Below, in pieces: positions 31,104 to 39,419 of a stretch of 64,000 nucleotides of DNA. The first letter of the stretch is position 1. Every line of letters begins with the position of its first letter. Source of the stretch: Streptomyces sp. JJ66 (lineage in GTDB: Bacteria > Actinomycetota > Actinomycetes > Streptomycetales > Streptomycetaceae); the NCBI RefSeq assembly GCF_019303495.1, contig NZ_JAEVFI010000027.1:3144-67143 (forward strand), given 5' to 3'. The notes beneath the pieces were generated by a model that searched no databases, had not been told where the DNA came from, and saw nothing but the letters and a program-made list of their open reading frames with translations. Position numbers and translations under genes: made by a program.

Positions 31104-33200
31104 ATGGCTCCCCTCGAAAGCGACTTTCCCGACGTCACCGGCGACGCCGTGGGTGGCGCCCCGGCCCCTGGCCCGGGTGCCCGTCCGCACGGCACTCCGG
31201 ATGGCCTGCCGGACGACATGTGGGGCGGCGAGCTCGGGGAGGCGCCCGACGACGACCCGGGCGACCCGTTCGCCGACGACGCGTACCCCGGCGCCGCCCC
31301 GGCCGGTCTCACGCCCACCGGGGACGCCCACCCTGCCGGTGACATGGCGGCCGGTCTCCCCCCGCGGGCGGTGACGCCGGGGGAAGCGCCGCTGGAGGTG
31401 CTGCGGCGGGTCTTCGGGTACGACGCGTTCCGGGGGGAGCAGCAGGAGATCATCGAGCATGTCGTCGGGGGCGGCGACGCGCTGGTGCTGATGCCGACCG
31501 GTGGTGGCAAGTCGCTGTGCTACCAGATCCCGGCCCTGGTCCGGGAGGGGGTCGGGGTCGTCATCTCTCCGCTGATCGCGCTGATGCAGGACCAGGTGGA
31601 CGCGCTGCGGGCGCTGGGTGTGCGCGCCGGATTCCTCAACTCCACACAGGACTTCGAGGAACGGCGCCTGGTGGAGGCCGAGTTCCTGGCCGGGGAGCTG
31701 GACCTGCTCTACCTCGCGCCCGAGCGGCTGCGCGGCGAGGCCACGCTGAGCCTGCTGGAGCGCGGGCACGTCTCGCTGTTCGCCATCGACGAGGCGCACT
31801 GCGTCGCCCAGTGGGGCCACGACTTCCGCCCCGACTACCTCACCCTCTCCCAGCTGCACGAGCGCTGGCCCGACGTGCCCCGTATCGCGCTGACGGCGAC
31901 GGCGACGCAGGCCACACACACCGAGATCGCGTCCCGGCTGAAGCTCCAGGACGCCCGCCACTTCGTCGCCAGCTTCGACCGGCCCAACATCCAGTACCGC
32001 ATCGTGCCCAAGGGCGAGCCCAGAAAGCAGCTGCTGAACCTGCTGCGCACCGAGCACACCGGGGAGGCGGGCATCGTCTACTGCCTGTCGCGCGCGTCGG
32101 TGGAGAAGACGGCCGAGTACCTGACGCAGCATGGCATCCAGGCGGTGCCCTACCACGCGATGCTCGATCCCCGGGTGCGTGCCGAGCATCAGGCGCGCTT
32201 CCTGCGCGAGGACGGGCTGGTGGTGGTGGCGACCATCGCGTTCGGCATGGGCATCGACAAGCCGGACGTCCGCTTCGTCGCCCACCTCGACCTGCCGAAG
32301 TCGGTGGAGGGCTACTACCAGGAGACGGGCCGCGCCGGGCGTGACGGGCTGCCGTCCACCGCGTGGCTGGCATACGGTCTCCAGGACGTGGTGCAGCAGC
32401 GCAAGATGATCGACGGTGGCCAGGGCGACGCCGCGCACCAGCGCCGTCAGACAGCGCAGCTGGACGCCATGCTGGCGCTGTGCGAGACGGTCGAGTGCCG
32501 CCGGGGGCAGCTGCTGGCCTACTTCGGCCAGGAGTCCGGGCCATGCGGCAACTGCGACACCTGCCTGACGCCGCCGGAGACGTGGGACGGCACGGTGGCA
32601 GCGCAGAAGGTGCTCTCGGCGGTGGTGCGGCTGAAGCGCGAGCGGCGGCAGAAGTTCGGGGCGGGCCAGATCATCGACATCCTGCTCGGGCGGAAGACGG
32701 CCAAGGTCATCCAGTTCGACCACGACGCGCTCTCCGTCTTCGGCGTCGGCACCGAGTTGACGGAAGCCGAGTGGCGGTCGGTGGTGCGGCAGCTGGTAGC
32801 GCAGGGCCTGCTGGCCGTGGAGGGCGACTACGGCACGCTCGTCATGGCCGAGGCCAGCGGTGAGGTGCTCGGCGGCGGACGCACGGTGAAGCTGCGCCGG
32901 GACCCGGTGAAGGCGAAGACCGCCCGGCCGGCGAAGGAGGCGGCGGCCCGGCAGAAGGCGGCCGCGGTGGAGCTGTCGGCGGAGGCGGCACCGCTGTTCG
33001 AGGAGCTGCGCGCGTGGCGGGCGGCGACGGCCAAGGAACAGGGCGTCCCCGCCTACGTCATCTTCCACGACGCCACCCTGCGCGAGATCGCCTCCCGGGC
33101 GCCGAGCACCCTGGCACAGCTCGGCGAGGTGAGCGGCGTCGGCGCGAACAAGCTGGCCAAGTACGGGGAGCGGATACTGGAGTTGCTGGCGGCGCGATAA
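31104..33200 (+). CDS. recQ: ATP-dependent DNA helicase RecQ
   Basis: A 698-residue SF2 helicase. After an acidic, Pro-rich N-terminal extension of about 90 residues come motif 0/I (FRGEQQEIIEHV, LMPTGGGKSLCY at about 131-142), DEAHC (motif II), the RecQ loop QWGHDFRPDY, motif VI QETGRAGRDG, the zinc cluster (CRRGQLL...CGNCDTC, about 460-490) and a C-terminal HRDC domain (about 620-698). It unwinds 3'-5' in recombination repair. The ATG at 31104 is closest to the family start; an earlier ATG 8 bases upstream is out of frame. The end is 41 bases before the DUF4180 gene. Confidence 0.95.
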   Translation: MAPLESDFPDVTGDAVGGAPAPGPGARPHGTPDGLPDDMWGGELGEAPDDDPGDPFADDAYPGAAPAGLTPTGDAHPAGDMAAGLPPRAVTPGEAPLEVLRRVFGYDAFRGEQQEIIEHVVGGGDALVLMPTGGGKSLCYQIPALVREGVGVVISPLIALMQDQVDALRALGVRAGFLNSTQDFEERRLVEAEFLAGELDLLYLAPERLRGEATLSLLERGHVSLFAIDEAHCVAQWGHDFRPDYLTLSQLHERWPDVPRIALTATATQATHTEIASRLKLQDARHFVASFDRPNIQYRIVPKGEPRKQLLNLLRTEHTGEAGIVYCLSRASVEKTAEYLTQHGIQAVPYHAMLDPRVRAEHQARFLREDGLVVVATIAFGMGIDKPDVRFVAHLDLPKSVEGYYQETGRAGRDGLPSTAWLAYGLQDVVQQRKMIDGGQGDAAHQRRQTAQLDAMLALCETVECRRGQLLAYFGQESGPCGNCDTCLTPPETWDGTVAAQKVLSAVVRLKRERRQKFGAGQIIDILLGRKTAKVIQFDHDALSVFGVGTELTEAEWRSVVRQLVAQGLLAVEGDYGTLVMAEASGEVLGGGRTVKLRRDPVKAKTARPAKEAAARQKAAAVELSAEAAPLFEELRAWRAATAKEQGVPAYVIFHDATLREIASRAPSTLAQLGEVSGVGANKLAKYGERILELLAAR

Positions 33201-33241
33201 CCGGGTGCGGCCGGGCCGCGCGCTGCCTACGCTCGGCGGGC

Positions 33242-33616
33242 ATGACGACTGTGGACGAGATCGACGGCGTCCCGGTGCTGCGGTGCCCCGAGGAGGGCGA
33301 GCCGATCCGGGGCGGTGCCGACGTCCTGGACCTCATCGGGAACGCCGGATACCACGGCGCCGAGTGGGTCGTCGTCCCGGCCGGGCGGTTGGACGCGTCC
33401 TTCTTCCAGCTGCGGACGCGCGTGGCAGGCGACATCGTCCAGAAGTTCGCCCAGTACCGGGTCGGGCTCGTCGTGGTGGGCGACATCTCGCGGCATACCG
33501 AGGCCAGCGGGGCGCTGCGCGACTTCGTCCGCGAGTGCGACCGGGCCGGGCAGACGTGGTTCGTGCCGGACGCCGAGGCCCTGCGGGAGCGGCTCGCGGC
33601 CCGGCGGCGTCGCTGA
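33242..33616 (+). CDS. DUF4180 domain protein
   Basis: A 124-residue protein matching DUF4180 over its whole length: EEGEPIRGGADVLDLIGNA, GAEWVVVPAGRLDASFFQLR and AGDIVQKFAQYRVGLVVVGD are the family signature. The function is unknown; the fold resembles STAS-like or alpha/beta ligand-binding proteins. The ATG lies in the small gap after recQ and may be cotranscribed with it. The end converges on the PAP2-like gene 61 bases away. Confidence 0.85.
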   Translation: MTTVDEIDGVPVLRCPEEGEPIRGGADVLDLIGNAGYHGAEWVVVPAGRLDASFFQLRTRVAGDIVQKFAQYRVGLVVVGDISRHTEASGALRDFVRECDRAGQTWFVPDAEALRERLAARRRR

Positions 33617-33677
33617 CCGCACGGCACGCGCGTGCCGCGTGCCCGGTGGCCCGGTGCCTGCCGCCCGGCGTACGCGG

Positions 33678-34424
33678 TCAGCCCCGCAGCAGGGCGTAGG
33701 TCGTCGCCGCGACGGCCGCGCCCAGGGCGGTACCGGCCCACACCTGCGCCACCGTGTGGTCCCGCAGCGCGACGCGCGACCAGCCCACCAGCGCGACGAG
33801 CGGGTAGGCGGCCAGCAGCCAGGGGCCGTAGACGAGCGCCAGGATGGCCACGCTGCCGGAAGAGACGGCGGCGTGCACGGACACCTTCCACACCACGGTG
33901 ATCGCCATCAGCACCACCAGCGTGACCACCATCGCGGCGATGAGCGCGATCATCGGCCGGGGCGCGCCGAGCAGGCCCATGAGCAGGGTGCCGGTGGCCA
34001 CCGAGGTGATGATGAACACCATCACGACGAGCCGCTGTTGCTTCACCCCCAGGTGTCGGTCGGCCCAGGTGCCGCGGCGGATACCGAAAGTGATGAACAG
34101 CACCGGGATGACGGCGGCGAACAGGGCGCCGAACAGTCCCCAGCCGACACCCGCGAGCCCGGCCACCCGCCAGCCGACGAGCAGCGTGAGCGCGGTGATC
34201 CAGTTCTTCGGCTCGAACCCGTCGGTCACGAACCGGGCCGCACGCGAGCGTGCTATGGCGTCCTCGGCCGGTGGGGCGGCCCGGTCGGTGGCTTCCCCCG
34301 GGGCGGCGGGACGATCGGTGGTGCGGTCGGCGGTGCGGTCGGCGGTGCGGGGCGCGGGGTCGGACGCGGCGGTAGCGGACCGGGTGGCGGCGGGGTGGGG
34401 GGGCGGCACGGGCGAGGTCGTCAC
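33678..34424 (-). CDS. PAP2-like membrane phosphatase/phosphoesterase
   Basis: A 248-residue membrane protein with a low-complexity, Thr/Asp/Pro-rich N-terminus of about 70 residues (RTADRTADRTTDRP repeat) and 5-6 helices. The C-terminal half has VSVHAAVSSG (PAP2 motif 2, usually PSGH) and SRVALRDHTVAQVWAG (motif 3, SRx5Hx3D/Q). The aspartate of motif 3 is Gln here and motif 1 is not obvious, so catalysis is uncertain. The GTG start overlaps the stop of the MAB_1171c-type gene, forming the last step of a four-gene minus-strand group. Confidence 0.75.
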   Translation of the reverse strand: MTTSPVPPPHPAATRSATAASDPAPRTADRTADRTTDRPAAPGEATDRAAPPAEDAIARSRAARFVTDGFEPKNWITALTLLVGWRVAGLAGVGWGLFGALFAAVIPVLFITFGIRRGTWADRHLGVKQQRLVVMVFIITSVATGTLLMGLLGAPRPMIALIAAMVVTLVVLMAITVVWKVSVHAAVSSGSVAILALVYGPWLLAAYPLVALVGWSRVALRDHTVAQVWAGTALGAAVAATTYALLRG

Positions 34425-35749
34425 GATGGCGCGGTCTCCTGGGGCGGGCTGGCGGTGCGGACGGTGAACTCCTGGACCTCCGGCCGCTGCAGCGCGGCCT
34501 GGAGCGCGTGCAGGACGCGGGCCTCGGCGTCCAGATCACTGAGGTCGCCGAGCCCCCGCACGGGACCGCCGCCGTCGGCGGGGCTGCCCGCCGGGGCGGC
34601 GGGGGCGGTCCCGGGTGCGGCGAGACCCACGGCCGGGGTGGCGCCCGCCGACGGGCCAGCGGCCGGGCCGGGGGCGGCGTCCAGCGCCACGCCGGCGTCC
34701 AGCGCGGCGTCCCCTCTCCGTGCGCTCGCGACCGGGGGCCGGCCAGCCAGTCTGGCGTGCCGCGCGGCCTCCAGCCAGCAGGCGTCGGCCAGCGCCTGCC
34801 GGGCGGTGCCGGTCAGCCCGCTGCGCGCGGCGACAGCCGCAGCGTGCTCGCGCTGCGCGGCCGTCACATACGGCTGGAGCGCGAGGATCGCGTCGCGGAT
34901 CTCCACCATGCGCCGGTGCAGCCGCATGCGCAGCTCGCTCCGCCGCAGCTCCTCGGGCAGCACGACCTCCGGCACGGCGGCCGTCAGCGTCTGCCACAGC
35001 GGCGCCAGGGCCCGCAGGTGCCGCGCGTACCGCCGGGCGGCACGGGCGGCGCCGACGGCGGGCAGCACGCTGCCGAGCAGGATGAGCACGATGGCGGCGT
35101 GCTTGGCGACGTCCGTCCAGTGGGTGACGCCCGTGTCGGTGCCCGCGCCCGCCACGCCGGTCAGGCGCAGCACCAGGAAGGCGGCGCGGACGAGGGCGTA
35201 GCCGACACTGGCGGCGGTGCCCGCGCCGAGGAGGAGCAGCCCGGCGCGCAGCCAGCCCGCGCCCGCGTGCCGCTGCGCGCTCCAGAACAGGGTGGCGGCG
35301 ACCGCCATGGCCAGGCCCAGGTAGGCGTACCAGACCAGGAGGTAGGTGGTGACGGCCGCGCCTCCGCCCGCGTGGAACTCGAAGAACTTCTCCGCCTGAG
35401 CCTCGCGCGGCGTCAGCGCGAACAGCACGGTCAGCGCGAGCAGCGTCGTCCCGGCCAGGGCCAGCCGCAGCCGCCGGCCGTCCCGGCTCGTGGGCCGGGT
35501 GATGCCGAAGACGAACTCCAGCAGCGCCGCCCCAGCCGTGAGGCCGAAGACGTGCTTGAGCAGCGTGGAGAGGTTGTTGACACCCGTGCCGCCGTCGATG
35601 GCCCGCATGATCTCGGGCAGCCGCAGCGTCATGGACAGGGTGAGGGCGGCGAAGGTCACCCACAGCGCGCGTTGCCGTCGGGCGCGCAGGGCGGCGGGCG
35701 CGCGCCACAGGACCATGGCCCACAGCAGGATCAGTACGGCGGTTTCCAC
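34421..35749 (-). CDS. MAB_1171c-family putative transporter
   Basis: A 442-residue protein from GTG at 35749 (VETAVLILLWAMVLWRAP). Seven or so membrane helices fill residues 1-240. The cytoplasmic C-terminal part carries LAPLWQTLTAAVPEVVLPEE and RRMVEIRDAILALQPYV, both typical of this family. Its role is unknown despite the transporter label. Family genes almost always follow an XRE regulator and an ImmA/IrrE peptidase, as here: the ImmA stop is 7 bases upstream. A Pro/Ala/Gly-rich stretch (about residues 345-410) precedes the end. Confidence 0.82.
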   Translation of the reverse strand: METAVLILLWAMVLWRAPAALRARRQRALWVTFAALTLSMTLRLPEIMRAIDGGTGVNNLSTLLKHVFGLTAGAALLEFVFGITRPTSRDGRRLRLALAGTTLLALTVLFALTPREAQAEKFFEFHAGGGAAVTTYLLVWYAYLGLAMAVAATLFWSAQRHAGAGWLRAGLLLLGAGTAASVGYALVRAAFLVLRLTGVAGAGTDTGVTHWTDVAKHAAIVLILLGSVLPAVGAARAARRYARHLRALAPLWQTLTAAVPEVVLPEELRRSELRMRLHRRMVEIRDAILALQPYVTAAQREHAAAVAARSGLTGTARQALADACWLEAARHARLAGRPPVASARRGDAALDAGVALDAAPGPAAGPSAGATPAVGLAAPGTAPAAPAGSPADGGGPVRGLGDLSDLDAEARVLHALQAALQRPEVQEFTVRTASPPQETAPS

Positions 35750-35756
35750 GGATGCC

Positions 35757-36317
35757 TCACCAGCGGGCGGGAGGCCCGAAGGCGTCGCCCAGTCGGTCCA
35801 GTACCCCGGCCGCGCGGCCGGAGGCAGGCGGGGTTTCCTCGCTGAGCGCCCGGTCGCTGAGGATGGTGGCGAGGAGTTCGGCCTCCCGCTCCTGTTCGTC
35901 GGTGTAGCTGGTGCGGCCGAGGATGTGGAGCAGCTGGCCGAGGTCGAGATCGCCGTCCTCGTCAACGGGCTGGGCGCACTCGGCGACGTCCTGGAGCAGG
36001 CGGGTGGCGTACGCGGGACGTTCGGCGTCCGGGGCGCCGTGCCCGAGCACCAGGTGGGCGAGTTCGTGCAGCACGATCTGGAGCTTGTGCACGCCGCTGG
36101 TGGCGGGCTCGTAGAAGATCATGTCGGCCGTGCTGGTCGCCACCCAGACCCCGCAGGGGGTACTGGCGTCCGGGGCGCCCTCCAGGGGCACCAGACGCAG
36201 CGGGCGGCCCCGGCGGGCGGCGATGCGCTCGCACAGGACGTCGAGGTCGAACGGGCGGGGGAGGTCGAGCGCGTCGGCAACGGCCTCACAGCGGGCACGG
36301 CGGCTCGTGGTGGACAT
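35757..36317 (-). CDS. ImmA/IrrE-type metallo-endopeptidase
   Basis: A 186-residue protein starting MSTTSRRARCEAVADAL. The zinc site is HELAHLVLGH (about residues 96-105), HExxH with a third His. ATSTADMIFYEPATSG precedes it. ImmA/IrrE proteases cleave XRE-type repressors to switch on their genes. Its probable target is the XRE regulator encoded 287 bases upstream on the same strand, and it is tightly linked (7 bases) to the MAB_1171c membrane protein gene. The start was chosen at the ATG 9 bases after GAAGGAG. Confidence 0.85.
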   Translation of the reverse strand: MSTTSRRARCEAVADALDLPRPFDLDVLCERIAARRGRPLRLVPLEGAPDASTPCGVWVATSTADMIFYEPATSGVHKLQIVLHELAHLVLGHGAPDAERPAYATRLLQDVAECAQPVDEDGDLDLGQLLHILGRTSYTDEQEREAELLATILSDRALSEETPPASGRAAGVLDRLGDAFGPPARW

Positions 36318-36604
36318 ACGGACTCCTTCGCGCCCGTAGTTTAAGCGCCGCCGACGACACCCCGCCAAAATCTACGGGCCATTTCCGGAACGGACGGATG
36401 AGCTTCAGGGGGCGAAGGGCCGGGGCGCGGGCTGAATACCGTTACAGAAGATAAGGAAGGCGCATGAATGCGGCGTACGACGGGAAACCCGCGTGCCCGT
36501 CAATTCCCGGCCGTTCCTGTGCCCCGGCGTGCCACCGGTGCGCCCCCGCGTGCGCCGGGTGCGCCCCCTCGTGCGTCAGCCCTGGCGAGGTTGCGCCTCT
36601 CGGC

Positions 36605-37117
36605 TCACTTCCGGCGTCGTGGAGCCTCCGGAAGCCCTTCCAGGCGCCGGGCCTGCTCTACGACGCCACGGATGGCGCGCAGGCTGCCGACGGACAGGCC
36701 GTTCATCCGCACGGCGACGTCGCGCACCGCACCGTCGTCCAGCACTTCGGCCAACTCCCGCTGTGCACGAGTGAGTTCGACACTCTCCTTGAGCTTGGCG
36801 AGCTTCGCGTCCACCCGGTCGGCCACGGCGTCGTCGAAGAAGTACGTCACCGGTACGCCGAAGAACCCGGCGATGACGGTGAGCGTGGATACCTTCGGAT
36901 CGGTGATCTCCCCCTTGCGGATCTTCTGGATGGTGGCGTGCGAGACCGTCTGGCCTCCCGCCCCCGCCTTCTCCTTGATCCCGTCCGCGATCTCCATGTA
37001 GCTGAGCGGCCCTCGTCCGGGCGGATGAAGCGTGCGGATCAGGTGATCGAGCCTGTCCGCGATGGTGCGCCCGTGGCCGGGTGTCCCCCTGTCCACCCCA
37101 TCACCCCTTGTGGTCAA
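36605..37117 (-). CDS. XRE-family helix-turn-helix regulator
   Basis: A 170-residue regulator. The HTH occupies about residues 35-90 (YMEIADGIKEKAGAGGQTVS, then IQKIRKGEITDPKVSTL and VIAGFFGVPVTYFFDD). The second half, about 100-165, is helical (VRMNGLSVGSLRAIRGVVEQ) and may hold the site cut by the ImmA protease downstream. The start is uncertain: TTG at 37117 gives 170 residues, while an in-frame GTG 21 bases later is an alternative. A 585-base hairpin-rich spacer lies upstream. Confidence 0.8.
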   Translation of the reverse strand: MTTRGDGVDRGTPGHGRTIADRLDHLIRTLHPPGRGPLSYMEIADGIKEKAGAGGQTVSHATIQKIRKGEITDPKVSTLTVIAGFFGVPVTYFFDDAVADRVDAKLAKLKESVELTRAQRELAEVLDDGAVRDVAVRMNGLSVGSLRAIRGVVEQARRLEGLPEAPRRRK

Positions 37118-37301
37118 CTCCGCGGCCGGTCAACCGCGGTCGGTCCTCTCACAAAGTTTACGCGTAACCGGCCAGTACCCCTCATCGTAAAATCATCTTG
37201 ACAAGAGGGGTCTGTCCCGCCGTAGTCTTTCCACGGCCCGTAAAACGAAATAGACGGTGCGACGTACGGCTACGGGGGTTCGTATGGCGCACTCTACGGG
37301 G

Positions 37302-37347
37302 CGACGGCCCGGTGTGCGGCGGACTTCTGCCGCACACCGGGCCGTCG
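37302..37347. terminator. 19-bp perfect hairpin
   Basis: CGACGGCCCGGTGTGCGGC (37302-37320) and its exact complement (37329-37347) enclose GGACTTCT. At 19 bp it is the longest perfect stem in the window. It has no T run and no adjacent gene end within 300 bases, so it may equally be a structured RNA or a transposon-end relic. Confidence 0.55.
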
Positions 37348-37498
37348 GCGCATTCCGGCACCCGATCTCGCGGGACACCCGAACACCCCGGGCGACGTGG
37401 AGCCGCCGGGAACCTGCGGTGGGCGCGCGGACGTCCGCCCGGTTCACCCCTCGGGAGCGCGCTCACCCGGAACTCGCCGGGCCGGGACCCACGCACGC

Positions 37499-37531
37499 AG
37501 CCGCGCGCACCCTGCGAGGGTGCGCGCGGCT
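37499..37531. terminator. 15-bp perfect hairpin downstream of the DUF397 gene
   Basis: AGCCGCGCGCACCCT (37499-37513) and its complement (37517-37531) around GCG. It lies about 170 bases after the DUF397 stop (minus strand) and is the most likely terminator of that transcript. Confidence 0.6.
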
Positions 37532-37702
37532 GGCGGGTGACGCCCCGCGAGCCGTCGCCGACCGGCCGCGCCACGCGGGGGGAGGGAACACGTGGCACTG
37601 CCGGGGGCGGTACGGCCCCGGGCCCCCCGGGCCGGGCCGCCAGCGGCGTCCGTCCGGGAGGAGCGGGGCGGTACCGCGCGGGACGGACCGCGCGGAGAGG
37701 GG

Positions 37703-37912
37703 TCAGCTCTGGCCGAGGCCGCCCGCGTCCACAGCGGAGAGGAAGGACGTCCAGGAGCCCGGAGCGAAGGCGATGGAGGGACCGAGCGGATTCTTGGAGT
37801 CCCGCACCGCGACCGTCCGCTCAGCCGGGGACTTCACTTCGACGCAGGCGCCGTTACCGCCCGAGTAGCTGGACTTCACCCAGTGCGTGGTCCTGCCCTG
37901 CCGGATTGCCAT
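37703..37912 (-). CDS. DUF397 domain protein
   Basis: A 69-residue protein with the DUF397 hallmarks WVKSSYSGGNGACVEV, VAVRDSKNPLGPSIAFAPGS and W-x2-FLSAV. DUF397 proteins pair with Scr1/WhiJ-type XRE regulators and may bind or antagonise them during development and antibiotic control; one biochemically studied case was proposed to be a toxin. The Scr1-type partner lies upstream on the same strand with 346 bases between. The ATG is followed by a normal-length product. Confidence 0.92.
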   Translation of the reverse strand: MAIRQGRTTHWVKSSYSGGNGACVEVKSPAERTVAVRDSKNPLGPSIAFAPGSWTSFLSAVDAGGLGQS

Positions 37913-38258
37913 GGTCTCTACTCCCGTCTCCCCCGGTATCCCATCATGGTCTGATGGAGGGGGATATCAGCTGAGAAGCCAGCTTTCTCACTGGCGCATG
38001 ATCGACCGTACTCGCCAACTGCCGCCCCTGAAGCTGTCGTTCACCCGACCGGATGGCATATTCCGGGAGCGCCTTCCCGCACTCGCGGCGGGGGTGTACG
38101 GTGCGCCCTCGCCCACGGTGCGGGGCTCATCGACGGACGCGACGCGGCCCCGCCCCGGGCACTTCCAGGGGCGGGGCCGTGGGGCGAGGCCGGGGGGCGG
38201 GGCCGGGGCCGGGGCGACGCGGGCGGGACTGCGGGAGTCGGTTCCGGCCGACCCCCGG
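37913..38258. other. 346-nt spacer between the Scr1-type regulator and DUF397 genes
   Basis: No gene is seen. AT-richer sequence at 37920-38060 is the probable promoter zone for the DUF397 gene. A 12-bp hairpin at 38145-38179 is next to the regulator stop. Confidence 0.5.
38145..38179. terminator. hairpin downstream of the Scr1-type regulator gene
   Basis: CGGCCCCGCCCC (38145-38156) pairs with GGGGCGGGGCCG (38168-38179), 11-base loop, about 80 bases past the regulator stop. It lacks a T tract. Confidence 0.6.
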
Positions 38259-39122
38259 TCAGGTCTCGCGCGCGTACTCCTTCGCGACGTCCTGGATGAA
38301 CGCCCGGCTGTCCTCCGCGTTCAGCGCCTGCGCGCGCAGGTGCTCGTACATCACGCTGTAGCTCTGCACGTCCGGCCCCTTCTCCAGGTACAGGTCGCTC
38401 GTGACGCCCTCCAGGTACACCACCGTGGAGTCGGCGGTGTCGGGAAACTCCAGGATGGCGTACTGGCCGTTCACGCCAGGATGCGCGCCCATCGAGAACG
38501 GCATCACCTGCACCGTCACGTGCGGCAGCTGCGACAGCTCACCGAGGTGTTCCAGCTGTTCGATCATGGTCTGCCGTCCGCCGACCCGGCGGCGCAGCGC
38601 GGCCTCGTCGAGCACGGCCCACAGCCGCAACGGGTTCTTCGGCGCCGTCACCCGCTCCTGCCGGCGCATCCGCACCCGCACCCGCTTCTCGATCTCGGCG
38701 GGCGGCGCCTCGGGCAGTGCACCGGCGATGACCGCCTCGGCGTACGTCTGCGTCTGGAGCAGGCCGGGCACGATCTGCGGCTCGTAGATGCGCAGGGACG
38801 CGGCGTCGGTCTCCAGGCCGATGTAGACGCTGTACGGGATGTCGCCGAAGGCGTGCCACCAGCCCTGCTGGCGCGACTCCTTGGCCATCTGCATCAGGGA
38901 GTCGACTATGCGCGGGTCGGTGACCTCGTAGACGGCGCACAGGTCGCGCACGTCGCGCTGGCTGATACTGCGGCGGCCGTTCTCCAGCCGGCTGATCTTG
39001 GACTGGGAGACGAGCAGGCGGTCGGCGACCCCCTCGGCCGTCATCCCCCTCTCCTCGCGGAGCCTGCGCAGCTCCTGCCCCAGCCGGCGCCTTCTCACGG
39101 TGGGATTGATGTTGGACGCCAC
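38259..39122 (-). CDS. Scr1-type XRE regulator (HTH + DUF5753)
   Basis: A 287-residue regulator starting GTG at 39122, with GGAGGTG 8 bases upstream. The HTH is at about 14-70 (LGQELRRLREERGMTAEGVA, SQSKISRLENGRR). The DUF5753 ligand-type domain (about 95-280) has YEPQIVPGLLQTQTYAEAVI, LDEAALRRRVGG and VNGQYAILEFP. This family pairs with DUF397 proteins; the partner is the next gene. It is distinct from a second Scr1-type regulator at 47599-48450. Confidence 0.92.
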   Translation of the reverse strand: MASNINPTVRRRRLGQELRRLREERGMTAEGVADRLLVSQSKISRLENGRRSISQRDVRDLCAVYEVTDPRIVDSLMQMAKESRQQGWWHAFGDIPYSVYIGLETDAASLRIYEPQIVPGLLQTQTYAEAVIAGALPEAPPAEIEKRVRVRMRRQERVTAPKNPLRLWAVLDEAALRRRVGGRQTMIEQLEHLGELSQLPHVTVQVMPFSMGAHPGVNGQYAILEFPDTADSTVVYLEGVTSDLYLEKGPDVQSYSVMYEHLRAQALNAEDSRAFIQDVAKEYARET

Positions 39123-39370
39123 GGAACGTACACCTCCGCTGGTCAGACTCTGCTCGTGACAGCAGAGTGCCAGCAACGGGGCGTCCGCACGGGGTGTTTG
39201 CCAGATTTTCGCCACCACGTGTATCCGAACGCCTGCACGGGGTGCCCGGGCTGGCGTGCCGCGTGGCGCATCACCGCGACGCCACGCCTTGGGCCGGGAC
39301 GGCCGCGCCGGACCGTCCGGCCACCCCAGGAGCACGTACGCTTGCGCCCGCCAGAGCGGGCGCAAGCGAC

Positions 39371-39409
39371 CAGCGAGGCCAGCGAGGCCAGCGAGGCCAG
39401 CGAGGCCAG
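39371..39409. repeat. 9-bp tandem repeat after the GPP34 gene
   Basis: CAGCGAGGC is repeated four times (39371-39406) with a partial fifth copy, just past the GPP34 stop. It sits in the 297-base gap between the GPP34 and Scr1-type genes and does not code on the gene strand. It is a slippage-prone minisatellite. Confidence 0.85.
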
Positions 39410-39419
39410 CGACGAGCGG

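Larger units (their letters stand above)
37118..37702. other. 585-nt non-coding region with two large hairpins
   Basis: No credible gene on either strand, although GC-rich frames stay open for long stretches. It holds an AT-rich patch near 37190-37255 (TCATCTTGACAAGAGG, TAAAACGAAATAGAC) that is the likely promoter of the XRE gene on the minus strand, and two strong hairpins annotated separately. Confidence 0.55.

Noticed and set aside
30732..33068. 778-codon minus-strand frame across recQ
   Set aside because: Antisense to unmistakable RecQ motifs; its composition is shadow-like.
37198..37974. Open plus-strand frames through the 585-nt gap before DUF397
   Set aside because: No ribosome site, no domain pattern, and they run through two perfect hairpins and antisense to DUF397.
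39371..39409. CRISPR-like array
   Set aside because: Units are only 9 bp with no spacers and no cas genes nearby; it is a minisatellite. The same applies to the 15-bp and 9-bp arrays in mrpA.
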